Shown: piece by piece, positions 8,629 to 20,835 of the stretch
How positions within the stretch are numbered: position 1 is the first letter of the stretch
Layout of the letters: every line of letters begins with the position of its first letter
From: JBFMHP01 sp040752855
GTDB taxonomy: Bacteria > Pseudomonadota > Gammaproteobacteria > RBG-16-57-12
DNA: 64,000 bases
Direction of reading: 5' to 3'
NCBI GenBank assembly: GCA_040752855.1
Contig: JBFMHP010000023.1
Coordinates: 23,625 to 87,624 of the forward strand
The notes under the pieces: model-generated
Told to the model about the DNA's origin: nothing
Seen by the model: only the letters and a program-made list of their open reading frames with translations
Database searches by the model: none
Program-made: the position numbers and the translations under genes

Positions 8629-10959
8629 ATGTCGAAGACTCATAACGTTATTGATCTCAACGCCACGGGCCGTATGTCTCGATCCTCACGGAAAGATATC
8701 CTCGAACACTGCCGCAAACTGGCTGAACGGCATGTGGTGGCAATCGGCAAGCACGTGCTCGACAATGTCGACGACACCTTGTTTGAATACAGCAATAAGG
8801 CCGACAATAATTCCGATCAGGGCGCCTACCTGGATGCAATGCGCATCATCCGCCTCAAGCGCGAGTCTTTCGAAAAGGATCTGCTGCAGCGCTTCATCGC
8901 CAACCATACGGGCGCCTTCGCAGCGACACAGGCGGGCGGCGCGTCAAAGCCGCAAGCCGCAACACTCGAGCTTGATCAATTCTCGCTGGTCGCCGATGAC
9001 GAGCTCGAAGAGCAGATTGCCATCAACAAACTGATCGAAAAGGCGCGTTCACGATTTGACGACGCGCTCAAAGCCATCGCCCACCGTTACAATGAGATCG
9101 TGCCAAAGGCGAGCTTCAGCGGGGAAAACAGCCCGCTCGATCCGACAACCATCTGCACTGCGTTTCGCGACGCTGCGGCGAATCTCGGCGTGGAGATCAA
9201 GATCAAGATCGTGCTGTTCAAGCTGCTCGACCGCTATATGATGGAAAATCTGGGCGACATGTATGATGAGGTCAATCAGTACTTCGTCGCACAGAACGTG
9301 CTGCCGAACTATAAATACAAGCTCAGTAAAACGATCGTTTCATCCAGCCCTGACACCGCGCGCGCCAGACTTCCTGACGCGAACCTCCCGGAAGGCGCAA
9401 ATCAGGGAGACGGAACCAGCGCGGATGGCAATACCTTTCAGATGATGAGCAATCTGCTCGGCACCCAGGGTTTTCCGGTGGGCGGATATTTCCCTGCCCC
9501 GGCACTGCCGGGCATGGGAGGCGGCATGCCGGCAGGCGCCCCCGTTTATGTCACAACCGATGTCGTGCACGGCTTCACCCAACTTCAGCACGAAGCGCTC
9601 AACAATCCGGCCTTGCATAAACCTCAGCAGATTTTGACCACTTTAATCGGCACCATAGGATCGCAACGCGGCGACGGAACCTCCGGCAACATCAACAAGC
9701 AAGACGCCGACACGCTCACCCTGGTCGGCATGATGTTCGACATCATCTTCGACGACCCGAAAATGTCCGACCGGCTCAAAGCGATTCTGGCGCGCATGCA
9801 GATACCGCTGTTCAAGGTCGCCATTCTCGACAAGACCTTCTTCAACAAAAAAACACATCCGGCGCGCACCTTGCTCAATACCCTGAGCCAGTCCGGTGTG
9901 CTGGTCAGCGACATGGGCGAGGCCGGCGAAGAACTCCTGTTCGGCAAGATCAATGCCGTTGTGGAGCACATCCTCAACGAATTCGACGAAGACATCGGCA
10001 TCTTCACCGCGGCGCTGGAAGACTTCAATCAGTTCATCGCCACCGAGCAGCATCGCGTCCGCGAAACCGAAGACACGCGCCTCAAAACGGCCGAAGCGCG
10101 CGAGCGTTTCGAAAAGGCGCGGATCAAGGCGGCCGATGAACTGGAAAAATTGGCCAACGCGCGCGAGCTGCCCGCCTCGGTGATGCTCTGGCTGAGCGAG
10201 GCGTGGCAGACCTTCCTCGCCTCGATTCTCGTCAAAGACGGAGAAGAGAGCACGCGCTACCGTATGGCGCTGGACATCACCGATGAACTGCTCTGGACAC
10301 TGGAGCCCAAGCGCGGCAGCGCCGATCGCCAGCGCATGGCGAAAAAGATTCCCGGCTTGCTCGCCACCATCCGCCAAGCGCTGGAAGACATCGCCTGGGA
10401 CAAGGCCAAGATCGCCACCCTGTTCAAGACGCTGGAGGCGCACCACATTGCGGTACTGCGCGGCGATACGCCGCCCTCGCATGCCAACCTCGGCGGCGAA
10501 ACCGATGTCGAAATGAAACTTCCATCTGCCAAGACAACCGCAACCGTAGAACCCGTCGCGGATGACTTCGACAAGGTCTTGGATGAATACGATCTCAATG
10601 AAGAAGTCGTGCTCGCTTCAGGCAATGCCGACGAGTTCGAACCCGGTTCTGAGATCGACGATGAATACATGCAGACCGTGCGCGACATGCAGGTCGGCGA
10701 GTGGATCGAACTGACCGACCAGAATAATCGCGTCACACGCTGCAAACTGGAATGGAAAGGCGATGTTGTGGACCAATACTTCTTCGCCAATTGGCGTTAC
10801 CAGATCGTCGCCGAGCGCACCCTGGGGCAGCTGGCCGAAGAATTACGCACCGGCAAGGCGCGCTTGATCGACGATTTGCCGATGGTCGACAAGGCCTTGT
10901 CATCGATCATGGACCGTTTGATGAACAACAAGAAATCCGCGCCGCACGACAATGCATAA
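8629..10959 (+). CDS. DUF1631 family protein
   Basis: 776 aa cytoplasmic protein of the DUF1631 family, which is often mislabelled as thymidine phosphorylase. It is mostly helical, with a helix-rich middle (about 380-600) and an acidic linker. The small beta-rich C-terminal end (about 685-776: VGEWIELTDQNNRVTRCKLE, FANWRYQIVAERTLGQLAEE) resembles a PilZ-type barrel, but I see no complete RxxxR and D/NxSxxG pair, so c-di-GMP binding is not supported. ATG 8629 is preferred over the longer frame from 8512 because AAAGAGAGAG lies just before it and the MSKTHNVIDL start looks native. It ends 2 nt from the convergent dehydrogenase gene. Confidence 0.8.
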   Translation: MSKTHNVIDLNATGRMSRSSRKDILEHCRKLAERHVVAIGKHVLDNVDDTLFEYSNKADNNSDQGAYLDAMRIIRLKRESFEKDLLQRFIANHTGAFAATQAGGASKPQAATLELDQFSLVADDELEEQIAINKLIEKARSRFDDALKAIAHRYNEIVPKASFSGENSPLDPTTICTAFRDAAANLGVEIKIKIVLFKLLDRYMMENLGDMYDEVNQYFVAQNVLPNYKYKLSKTIVSSSPDTARARLPDANLPEGANQGDGTSADGNTFQMMSNLLGTQGFPVGGYFPAPALPGMGGGMPAGAPVYVTTDVVHGFTQLQHEALNNPALHKPQQILTTLIGTIGSQRGDGTSGNINKQDADTLTLVGMMFDIIFDDPKMSDRLKAILARMQIPLFKVAILDKTFFNKKTHPARTLLNTLSQSGVLVSDMGEAGEELLFGKINAVVEHILNEFDEDIGIFTAALEDFNQFIATEQHRVRETEDTRLKTAEARERFEKARIKAADELEKLANARELPASVMLWLSEAWQTFLASILVKDGEESTRYRMALDITDELLWTLEPKRGSADRQRMAKKIPGLLATIRQALEDIAWDKAKIATLFKTLEAHHIAVLRGDTPPSHANLGGETDVEMKLPSAKTTATVEPVADDFDKVLDEYDLNEEVVLASGNADEFEPGSEIDDEYMQTVRDMQVGEWIELTDQNNRVTRCKLEWKGDVVDQYFFANWRYQIVAERTLGQLAEELRTGKARLIDDLPMVDKALSSIMDRLMNNKKSAPHDNA

Positions 10960-10961
10960 CC

Positions 10962-13320
<2,359 letters not shown>

Positions 13321-13332
13321 AGAGGTAATCCA

Positions 13333-13962
13333 GTGCAACACACACTTGAAGAACGCGTCCTCGCCTTCGCCGGCATCGTACAGGCCTGCAAGCTGGTGCA
13401 ACAGGTCGCCCGCACCGGGCGCGCCGATCCGTCTGCCTATCAGGCCTCGATCAACAGCCTGTTGATTACCGATGCGGAGCGCTCCGAGGATATCTACGGG
13501 GGACTTGCCGGCGTGGCCCTGGGCCTGCGCGAACTGATCGCCCGATTTTCCGGCGCGCAGCAGCATGACATGGAGATCACCCAGTATCTGCTCAGCCTGC
13601 TGCACCTGGAACGCAAGCTGGTCAAGCAACCACAGTACATGCAGCGGATCAGCGAAGGCATCGATCAGGCGCGCATCCAGTCGACCCACTTCGAGCCCCT
13701 GCACCGCAATGTGATCGCGAATCTGGCCGGGCTTTATAAAGATACCGTCAGCCAGATTCCGCCCAAGATCATGGTCAGCGGCGAGCACGGCCATCTTCAG
13801 TCTTCGGAGAACGCCGACAAGGTGCGCGCCCTGCTGCTGGCCGCCATCCGCTCGGCCATTCTCTGGCGGCAATGCGGCGGGACGCGCTGGCAGATCCTGT
13901 TTCAGCGCAAGAAGATGATCGCTGCCGCGAATCAATTATTGAATCGGATACACGCCGCATAG
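13333..13962 (+). CDS. hflD: High frequency lysogenization protein HflD homologue
   Basis: 209 aa, all-helical HflD (YcfC) family: ERVLAFAGIVQACKLVQQVA near the N-terminus and ILFQRKKMIAAANQLLNRI near the end. In E. coli HflD is a membrane-associated protein that interacts with lambda CII; its host function is unclear. The start is GTG 13333 with AGAGGT 6 nt before it. The mnmA-hflD-purB order of E. coli is not kept: purB lies 4.7 kb away. Confidence 0.92.
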   Translation: MQHTLEERVLAFAGIVQACKLVQQVARTGRADPSAYQASINSLLITDAERSEDIYGGLAGVALGLRELIARFSGAQQHDMEITQYLLSLLHLERKLVKQPQYMQRISEGIDQARIQSTHFEPLHRNVIANLAGLYKDTVSQIPPKIMVSGEHGHLQSSENADKVRALLLAAIRSAILWRQCGGTRWQILFQRKKMIAAANQLLNRIHAA

Positions 13963-13968
13963 CCGATT

Positions 13969-14049
13969 GCCGGCAACGTTGGCGCTTATGCCGGCCTACG
14001 CCATTCCTGCAAGCGACGTAGGCCGGGATAAGGCGCAGCCGTTCCCGGC
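13969..14049. repeat. REP-A palindromic element, copy 1
   Basis: Two inverted half-units: 13969-13999 and 14018-14049, each carrying a version of GTAGGCCGG-ATAAGCGC-CAGC-GTTCCCGGC in opposite orientation. A second copy (59873-59944) has the halves in the other order. It sits between the convergent hflD and TPR-protein genes. Confidence 0.8.
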
Positions 14050-14056
14050 ACATCGT

Positions 14057-15889
14057 TTATCGCCGCGCGCACGTTCCATCCGAGCGCTGAAAATCAACGC
14101 CCATCAACTGCCGCCCCTGCGCAATCAGCGCAGGACTCTTTGCCAGCGTGAAAAACTGCTGCCACTCGGCGTAGGCGGCATTACATTGACCTGAACGCGC
14201 CAAGGCGATGGCCAGGTTGCGTGAATACTCGGCCGACCAGGGCGCCATGGCCTTGGCCTGTCTGAACAAGGTCACGGCCTGCCGATACGAGGCGGACGGG
14301 TCGATGCCTTCATCCCCCTTGCGCAAATACAGCACGCCGAAATTGGCCGGCCAGGAGTGTGTCGTCTTCCCGGCTTGAAAGGCCGCGAGGAAATAACGCT
14401 CGGCCTCCGCCACCGTTCCGCGATTGGTCAGAATGATACCCATCGTCTCCAGGGCCGCGCTGTTGTTCGGATCGAGCCGCAGCGCGCGCTGCGCCGGTTC
14501 AAGCGCGAGATCCTGGCGGTTCAGATTCACGTATTGCCGCGCCAGATTTGACCACGCCCGGGCGGAATTCGGCGCGTGTTCTGCAGAGTTTTGTACCAAG
14601 CTCAGCACACTGCTCCAGACCGGCACACGCTGCTGGGTGGCGATCACCAGTCCCACGATGATCACCGCCGCGATCGCCGCCACCGCAAGCCCGCCGTACC
14701 GGAATCGGCCGGAAAGCCACAGCAAGCCGCAGCCCAGCAGTCCGGTCACGCCAAGCAGAGGGACATACATCCGATGCTCGAACACCATTTCCAGCGAGAT
14801 GAAGCTGCTCTCCACCACCAAGGTGAGCGGCACCCAGAGCAGCAAAACTCCGTACAGGCGCCCCGCGCGCCGGCTCAGCAGCCACAGCCCGCCGGCGATC
14901 CAGCCGAGCAGGCCGAGCCAGGCAAACGCGGCGCTGATGGGTTGGAACAACGCGGTTGAAATGACAAAGTCGTGTTCCAGCGAGAACCGCCCCGGCAGCG
15001 GCCAGAGCACTTGGGACAGATAAAAGGCGATCACGCTGGGCTGCGTCAGCACGCGCTGCCAGAGGGTGAAGTCGCGTTGCTCGTAACCCTGACTGACGAA
15101 GTCATAGACCGGCCCGATCTCTAACACGATACTCAGCAACGCCAAGGCACCCAGGGCCAGCGGCACCCCGATGATGAATTTATCGGCCGTGCTTCGGATC
15201 AGCGCTTGTCCGTGACGAACCAGTCCGTATTCGGCCAGGAGGATCAGCAACGGAGTAATCCAGGCATTCTCCTTGGAGAGCGCCCCGAGCGCGAAGCTCA
15301 CGGCACATCCCGCGAAAAACAGCACGCGCGATAAAAGAGATTGCGCCGAACGCCCCAGCACATACAGCAACACCGCCAGCAGCATGAACAACGCGGCCAG
15401 CGAGGCCATGCGCTGCACGATGTAGGTCACGGCCTGGACTTGGATCGGATGCGCGGCCCAGACCAGAGCACCGACCGTCGCCACCGCCAGCGCAGCACCG
15501 CGCCACCCGGGGGCGAGGCGTATCAACACCTGGTAGAGCAAGGCCAACACCAACACGGCGTTGATGAGATGGATGAGGATATTGGTGATCTGAAACGCCC
15601 GGGGATCGCCGCCGCCGCGCCACCAGTCGAAGGCGAAGGTCACGCTCGGCAGCGGGCGCGGGGCGTGATAGGCATTGGCACCGGCCTGCAACAGATTGGC
15701 GAGACTCGGTTCGGTGATGTGGATCGGCGGGTGCTCGACGATGCTGAAACGATCATCGAAATGAAAGACGTTTTTCGGCGCCTCCCAGTATGAGGCGATG
15801 GTCACCAGTGTGATACTGCATACCGCCAGTAGCCAACCTAGCCACATGGGCACCGCGCTGAATCGTGTCATGACATTCATCATCGACAA
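14057..15889 (-). CDS. Polytopic membrane protein with GT-C-like fold and C-terminal TPRs
   Basis: 610 aa. About eleven or more membrane helices span residues 12-430, including a first-loop acidic motif (FHFDDRFSIVEHPP) as in TMTC/DUF1736 O-glycosyltransferase-like proteins. TPR repeats follow (about 450-600: ARAWSNLARQYVNLNRQDLA, NSAALETMGIILTNRGTVAE). Related eukaryotic TMTC proteins transfer mannose; bacterial relatives may glycosylate surface proteins, which is inference only. It stands alone, converging on hflD, with a hairpin separating it from acnB upstream. Confidence 0.75.
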   Translation of the reverse strand: MSMMNVMTRFSAVPMWLGWLLAVCSITLVTIASYWEAPKNVFHFDDRFSIVEHPPIHITEPSLANLLQAGANAYHAPRPLPSVTFAFDWWRGGGDPRAFQITNILIHLINAVLVLALLYQVLIRLAPGWRGAALAVATVGALVWAAHPIQVQAVTYIVQRMASLAALFMLLAVLLYVLGRSAQSLLSRVLFFAGCAVSFALGALSKENAWITPLLILLAEYGLVRHGQALIRSTADKFIIGVPLALGALALLSIVLEIGPVYDFVSQGYEQRDFTLWQRVLTQPSVIAFYLSQVLWPLPGRFSLEHDFVISTALFQPISAAFAWLGLLGWIAGGLWLLSRRAGRLYGVLLLWVPLTLVVESSFISLEMVFEHRMYVPLLGVTGLLGCGLLWLSGRFRYGGLAVAAIAAVIIVGLVIATQQRVPVWSSVLSLVQNSAEHAPNSARAWSNLARQYVNLNRQDLALEPAQRALRLDPNNSAALETMGIILTNRGTVAEAERYFLAAFQAGKTTHSWPANFGVLYLRKGDEGIDPSASYRQAVTLFRQAKAMAPWSAEYSRNLAIALARSGQCNAAYAEWQQFFTLAKSPALIAQGRQLMGVDFQRSDGTCARR

Positions 15890-15921
15890 AGCGCCGGTTG
15901 CATGGAATCGTCAAGTAAGGT

Positions 15922-15940
15922 GGGCACGAAAGGCGTGCCC
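15922..15940 (-). terminator. Hairpin downstream of acnB
   Basis: GGGCACG-AAAGG-CGTGCCC forms a 7-bp stem in the 108-bp gap between the acnB stop and the next leftward gene. There is no T run, so it may be a stabilising or repeat hairpin instead of a true intrinsic terminator. Confidence 0.4.
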
Positions 15941-15997
15941 GCCCTACGAAATCTCCCCCACCACCGCCCTCCTCCGTCAAGGGGGAGGGAAATGCGC

Positions 15998-18556
15998 TTA
16001 CGCAGCCGCAATCGGAATCACCTTGGCCGCCGTCTTCTTGTACTCCTCGATCTGATGGAAGTTGAGGTAGCGATAGACATCGGCGGCCAGCGGTGCGATG
16101 TGGTTGACGGCCGCTTGATACTCGGCCGGGCTCGGGATCTTGCCCAGCTGGGCGCAGACCGCCGCCAGCTCGGCGGAGCCGAGATAGACGCGCGCATTCT
16201 TGCCCATGCGATTGGGGAAGTTGCGCGTCGAGGTCGAAAACACCGTCGCGCCATCGGCCACGCGCGCCTGGTTACCCATGCACAGTGAGCAGCCCGGCAT
16301 CTCGGTACGCGCGCCGGCGGCGCCGAAGATGCTGTAATAACCCTCTTCGGTGAGCTGATGCTGATCCATGCGCGTCGGCGGCGCGATCCACAGGCGTGTG
16401 GGTACGGCACCCTTGCCTTCCAGCACCTTGCCGGCGGCGCGGTAATGGCCGATGTTGGTCATACAGGAGCCGATGAACACCTCGTCGATCTTATCCCCAG
16501 CCACCGCGGAGAGCAGCTTCACGTCATCCGGATCGTTGGGACAGGCCACGATCGGCTCCTTGATCTGGTTGAGGTCGATGTCGATGACGGCGGCGTATTC
16601 GGCATCGGCATCCGGTTCGAGCAGCACCGGGTTGGCCAGCCACTGCTCCATCGCGGCGATGCGTCGGCTCAAGGTGCGCTGGTCTTCGTAACCGTTGGCG
16701 ATCATCCACTTCATCAACGTAATGTTCGATTGCAGATACTCGATGATCGGTTCCTTGTTCAGGCGCACAGTGCACGCAGCGGCACTACGTTCGGCCGAGG
16801 CATCAGAGAGTTCAAACGCCTGCTCGACCTTGAGATCCGGCAGGCCTTCAATCTCCAGGATGCGCCCGGAGAAGATGTTCTTCTTGCCTTCTTTGGCGAC
16901 CGTGAGCAACCCCTGTTGGATCGCCACATACGGAATGGCGTTGACCAGATCGCGCAGGGTCACGCCAGGCTGCATCGTGCCCTTGAAGCGCACCAGCACG
17001 GATTCCGGCATATCGAGCGGCATCACACCCAAGGCGGCGGCGAAGGCCACCAGCCCGGAGCCGGCCGGGAAGCTGATACCGATCGGGAAGCGCGTGTGCG
17101 AATCGCCGCCGGTGCCGACGGTATCCGGCAGCAACAAGCGGTTGAGCCAGGAGTGGATGACGCCGTCACCCGGACGCAGCGACACCCCGCCGCGCGTGGT
17201 GATGAATTCCGGCAGGCTGTGTTGCAGCTTGATGTCGACCGGCTTGGGATAGGCCGCGGTGTGGCAGAAGCTCTGCATCACCAGATCGGCGGAGAAGCCC
17301 AGGCACGCGAGTTCCTTCAGCTCGTCGCGCGTCATTGCGCCGGTGGTGTCCTGCGAGCCGACCGTGGTCATGCGCGGCTCGCAATACGTGCCGGGGCGGA
17401 TGCCCGTCACGCCGCAGGCCTGGCCGACCATCTTCTGCGCCAGACTGAAGCCCTTGCCGGTATCGGCTGGGGCCACGGGACGCGCGAAAACAGTGGATGA
17501 CTTGAGATTGAGCCCCTCGCGGGTCTTGTCGGTGAGTGAACGGCCGATGATCAGCGGGATACGCCCGCCGGCGCGCACTTCATCCAGGATCGTCGTGGGC
17601 TTCAACTCGAAGGCGCTGATCACTTCACCAGCCTGGTTGGTGATCTTGCCGGCATACGGGTGGATGGTGATCACATCACCCATCTTGAGTTTGCTCACGT
17701 CACACTCGATCGGCAGCGCGCCGGAGTCTTCCGCGGTATTGAAGAAGATCGGCGCGATCTTGCCGCCGATGACCACACCGCCCTGACGCTTGTTGGGCAC
17801 GAACGGAATATCATCGCCCATGTGCCAGAGCACGGAATTGATCGCCGATTTACGCGATGAACCGGTGCCGACCACATCGCCGACGAAGGCCAATGGGTGC
17901 CCCTTTTGCTTGAGCGCCGCGATCTTCTCCAGTGCGCCTTCCATGCGATTGATCAGCATCGCCTTGGCGTGCAGCGGGATGTCCGGGCGGCTCCAGGCCT
18001 CGGAGGCCGGGGAAAGATCATCGGTATTGGTCTCGCCATCGACTTTGAACACGGTGACCGTGATCTGCTCGGGCAGCTTCGCACGCGCGGTGAACCAATC
18101 GGCGTTGGCCCAGGCCTCGATGACCTGTTTGGCCTGCGCATTGGTCTTGGCCTTCGTCACCACATCATGATAGTTGTCGAAGATCAACAAGGTCTTGCTC
18201 AGGGCCGCGGCGGCGACTGCCCCCAACTTTCCATCATCCAACAGATCGATCAGCGGCTGGATGTTGTAACCGCCGACCATGGTGCCCAGCAGCTCGGTGG
18301 CGCGCTTGGGATCGATCAACGCGCAGCGCGTCTTGCCCTTGGCGACATCGGCCAGAAACGCCGCCTTCACATAGGCGGCCTGATCCACACCCGGCGGCAC
18401 GCGATTGGTCAACAGATCCAGCAGGAAATCCGTCTGGCCGGCAGGGGGATTTTTCAGTAACTCGACCAGCGCCGAGGTCTGCTCGGCATTCAGCGGCAGG
18501 GGCGGCAGGCCTTGGGCGGCGCGTTCGGCGGCGTGTGTGCGATAGGCTTCGATCAT
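15998..18556 (-). CDS. acnB: Aconitate hydratase B
   Basis: 852 aa, a full-length AcnB. It interconverts citrate and isocitrate in the TCA cycle. The AcnB-type domain order is seen: HEAT-like N-terminal domain ([20 protein letters not shown]), swivel domain next, then the Fe-S core with ligand cysteines in [12 protein letters not shown] and [14 protein letters not shown]. The frame is open to 18646, but ATG 18556 with AAGGTG upstream gives the conserved start. It is divergent from purB; gltA, for the preceding TCA step, is also in this window at 50 kb. Confidence 0.97.
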   Translation of the reverse strand: MIEAYRTHAAERAAQGLPPLPLNAEQTSALVELLKNPPAGQTDFLLDLLTNRVPPGVDQAAYVKAAFLADVAKGKTRCALIDPKRATELLGTMVGGYNIQPLIDLLDDGKLGAVAAAALSKTLLIFDNYHDVVTKAKTNAQAKQVIEAWANADWFTARAKLPEQITVTVFKVDGETNTDDLSPASEAWSRPDIPLHAKAMLINRMEGALEKIAALKQKGHPLAFVGDVVGTGSSRKSAINSVLWHMGDDIPFVPNKRQGGVVIGGKIAPIFFNTAEDSGALPIECDVSKLKMGDVITIHPYAGKITNQAGEVISAFELKPTTILDEVRAGGRIPLIIGRSLTDKTREGLNLKSSTVFARPVAPADTGKGFSLAQKMVGQACGVTGIRPGTYCEPRMTTVGSQDTTGAMTRDELKELACLGFSADLVMQSFCHTAAYPKPVDIKLQHSLPEFITTRGGVSLRPGDGVIHSWLNRLLLPDTVGTGGDSHTRFPIGISFPAGSGLVAFAAALGVMPLDMPESVLVRFKGTMQPGVTLRDLVNAIPYVAIQQGLLTVAKEGKKNIFSGRILEIEGLPDLKVEQAFELSDASAERSAAACTVRLNKEPIIEYLQSNITLMKWMIANGYEDQRTLSRRIAAMEQWLANPVLLEPDADAEYAAVIDIDLNQIKEPIVACPNDPDDVKLLSAVAGDKIDEVFIGSCMTNIGHYRAAGKVLEGKGAVPTRLWIAPPTRMDQHQLTEEGYYSIFGAAGARTEMPGCSLCMGNQARVADGATVFSTSTRNFPNRMGKNARVYLGSAELAAVCAQLGKIPSPAEYQAAVNHIAPLAADVYRYLNFHQIEEYKKTAAKVIPIAAA

Positions 18557-18662
18557 TCCGGATACACCTTGTTGGATTGTTGTGACGTAGTTGCGCGGTA
18601 TTCTAACCGATTCGGTGGGATTATGCCCGCGCTTCGGGATACGCATGGGCGGTCAACTGTAG

Positions 18663-20075
<1,413 letters not shown>

Positions 20076-20114
20076 CGTCATAGGACCCTGGGACACGCCA
20101 AACACCATAATTTG

Positions 20115-20129
20115 TGACGTGTCTGGTCA
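20115..20129. promoter_or_regulatory. Putative enhancer-binding site for sRNA-1
   Basis: TGAC-GTGTCTG-GTCA, an inverted repeat centred about 109 nt upstream of the predicted sigma-54 start at 20231, where activators of sigma-54 usually bind. The same TGAC-N7-GTCA design, with 4 of 7 spacer bases identical, precedes the second sRNA. Confidence 0.5.
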
Positions 20130-20204
20130 TAATCATCGTGATATAAAATGCTAGGCAGAGGCGGTCACACGCTCAATTCCATGTTTTTAAACGATTAATT
20201 AAAC

Positions 20205-20220
20205 TGGCACGGCCCCTGCA
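20205..20220 (+). promoter_or_regulatory. Sigma-54 promoter of sRNA-1
   Basis: TGGCACGGCCCCTGCA: GG and GC are separated by exactly 10 nt and 14 of the 16 positions are compatible with TGGCACG-N4-TTGCW. It predicts a start at about 20231, directly before the first hairpin of the putative RNA. Confidence 0.7.
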
Positions 20221-20230
20221 ACACTAATAA

Positions 20231-20355
20231 TCGAAGAAGCAGGATTGAGGATCTGAAATTGCTTCGGCAACCATGGGGGTATCCTCTCCGGCTTCTTCAC
20301 CTCTCTCCTCTCTTTGCAACTTTGAATTAGGGCGTCCTCGGACGCCCATTTTTTT
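20231..20355 (+). ncRNA. Putative sigma-54-dependent small RNA 1
   Basis: About 125 nt, no ORF. A long hairpin opens the RNA: GAAGAAGC pairs with GCTTCTTC, then GGA with TCC and GAGGAT with ATCCTC, enclosing TTGC-TTCG-GCAA. A single-stranded pyrimidine tract (ACCTCTCTCCTCTCTTT) follows, then a strong terminator GGGCGTCC-TC-GGACGCCC plus seven Ts. A related RNA lies about 370 nt downstream with the same order of parts. Not a family I recognise. The C/U tract could pair with Shine-Dalgarno sequences, as in other C-rich sRNAs; that is inference. Confidence 0.75.
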
Positions 20356-20507
20356 ACAATAATTCAATTACATAACTGATTGCATAACCCAAAATCCGTG
20401 AACCTGTTCAAGTCGTGAGCGCCTGATTGCTTCACAACACGCTACGGATTGGTATCACACGTTGAGTGCGGGACGGGTCACATTTCATGACTTGTTTTGT
20501 TACTTTA

Positions 20508-20522
20508 TGACGTATCCCGTCA
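20508..20522. promoter_or_regulatory. Putative enhancer-binding site for sRNA-2
   Basis: TGAC-GTATCCC-GTCA, matching the inverted repeat ahead of sRNA-1, centred about 90 nt upstream of the predicted start at 20605. A second arrangement, GTCA-CATTTCA-TGAC (20477-20491), lies 16 nt further upstream and resembles FleQ-type GTCA/TGAC boxes apart from one extra spacer base. Confidence 0.5.
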
Positions 20523-20578
20523 CTCTCTCAAAAACCCGCCAACTTCGTAATCGACTGTTTTTAAATAACTTCATCAGT

Positions 20579-20594
20579 TGGCATACCTTGTGCT
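20579..20594 (+). promoter_or_regulatory. Sigma-54 promoter of sRNA-2
   Basis: TGGCATACCTTGTGCT, with GG-N10-GC spacing exact. The predicted start is about 20605. The distance from this element to the GAAGAAG stem (13 nt) is almost the same as for sRNA-1 (12 nt). Confidence 0.65.
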
Positions 20595-20604
20595 CATACA
20601 TAAA

Positions 20605-20707
20605 CCAGAAGAAGACGGATCTTGCTCCCGAATGGGATCTCTCTCTCCGACTTCTTCATCTCTCTCCTCCTCTCTCTTTCGGGCGTCTTCGGACGCCCGC
20701 TTTTTTT
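20605..20707 (+). ncRNA. Putative sigma-54-dependent small RNA 2
   Basis: About 103 nt, a shorter sibling of sRNA-1. GAAGAAG pairs with CTTCTTC and CGGA with TCCG, enclosing a small TCCC-GAAT-GGGA hairpin. The pyrimidine tract ATCTCTCTCCTCCTCTCTCTTT follows in two blocks, then terminator GGGCGTC-TTCG-GACGCCC with seven Ts. Loop sequences differ from sRNA-1 while the outer stem, the pyrimidine tract and the terminator are kept, as expected for conserved RNA structure. The next gene is ppc, 128 nt downstream; the terminator argues against this being its leader. Confidence 0.75.
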
Positions 20708-20835
20708 CCCACGTTATATGAAAACACGGATTGAAAGGTTATAATGCGCCGCTTTTGTGCTTTCACCGCGCTGCGCAATGTCGGGCCACCGGCAAGAGAG
20801 TGTTGCGCCCCAACCGAAAAGAAAATACCTGCATC

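Noticed and set aside
16358..17500. 380-aa frame antisense to acnB
   Set aside because: It lies wholly inside acnB on the other strand, has no recognisable motif, and is a typical by-product of high GC codon use.
20331..20355. Terminator hairpin as a simple purB terminator
   Set aside because: It is 256 nt beyond the purB stop and is preceded by a sigma-54 promoter and a long hairpin repeated downstream, so it fits better as the end of sRNA-1, although purB readthrough may also end there.
20462..20734. 90-aa rightward frame across the sRNA-2 region
   Set aside because: It runs through the promoter, hairpins and terminator of the putative RNA, has no ribosome site, and its composition follows the RNA structure.
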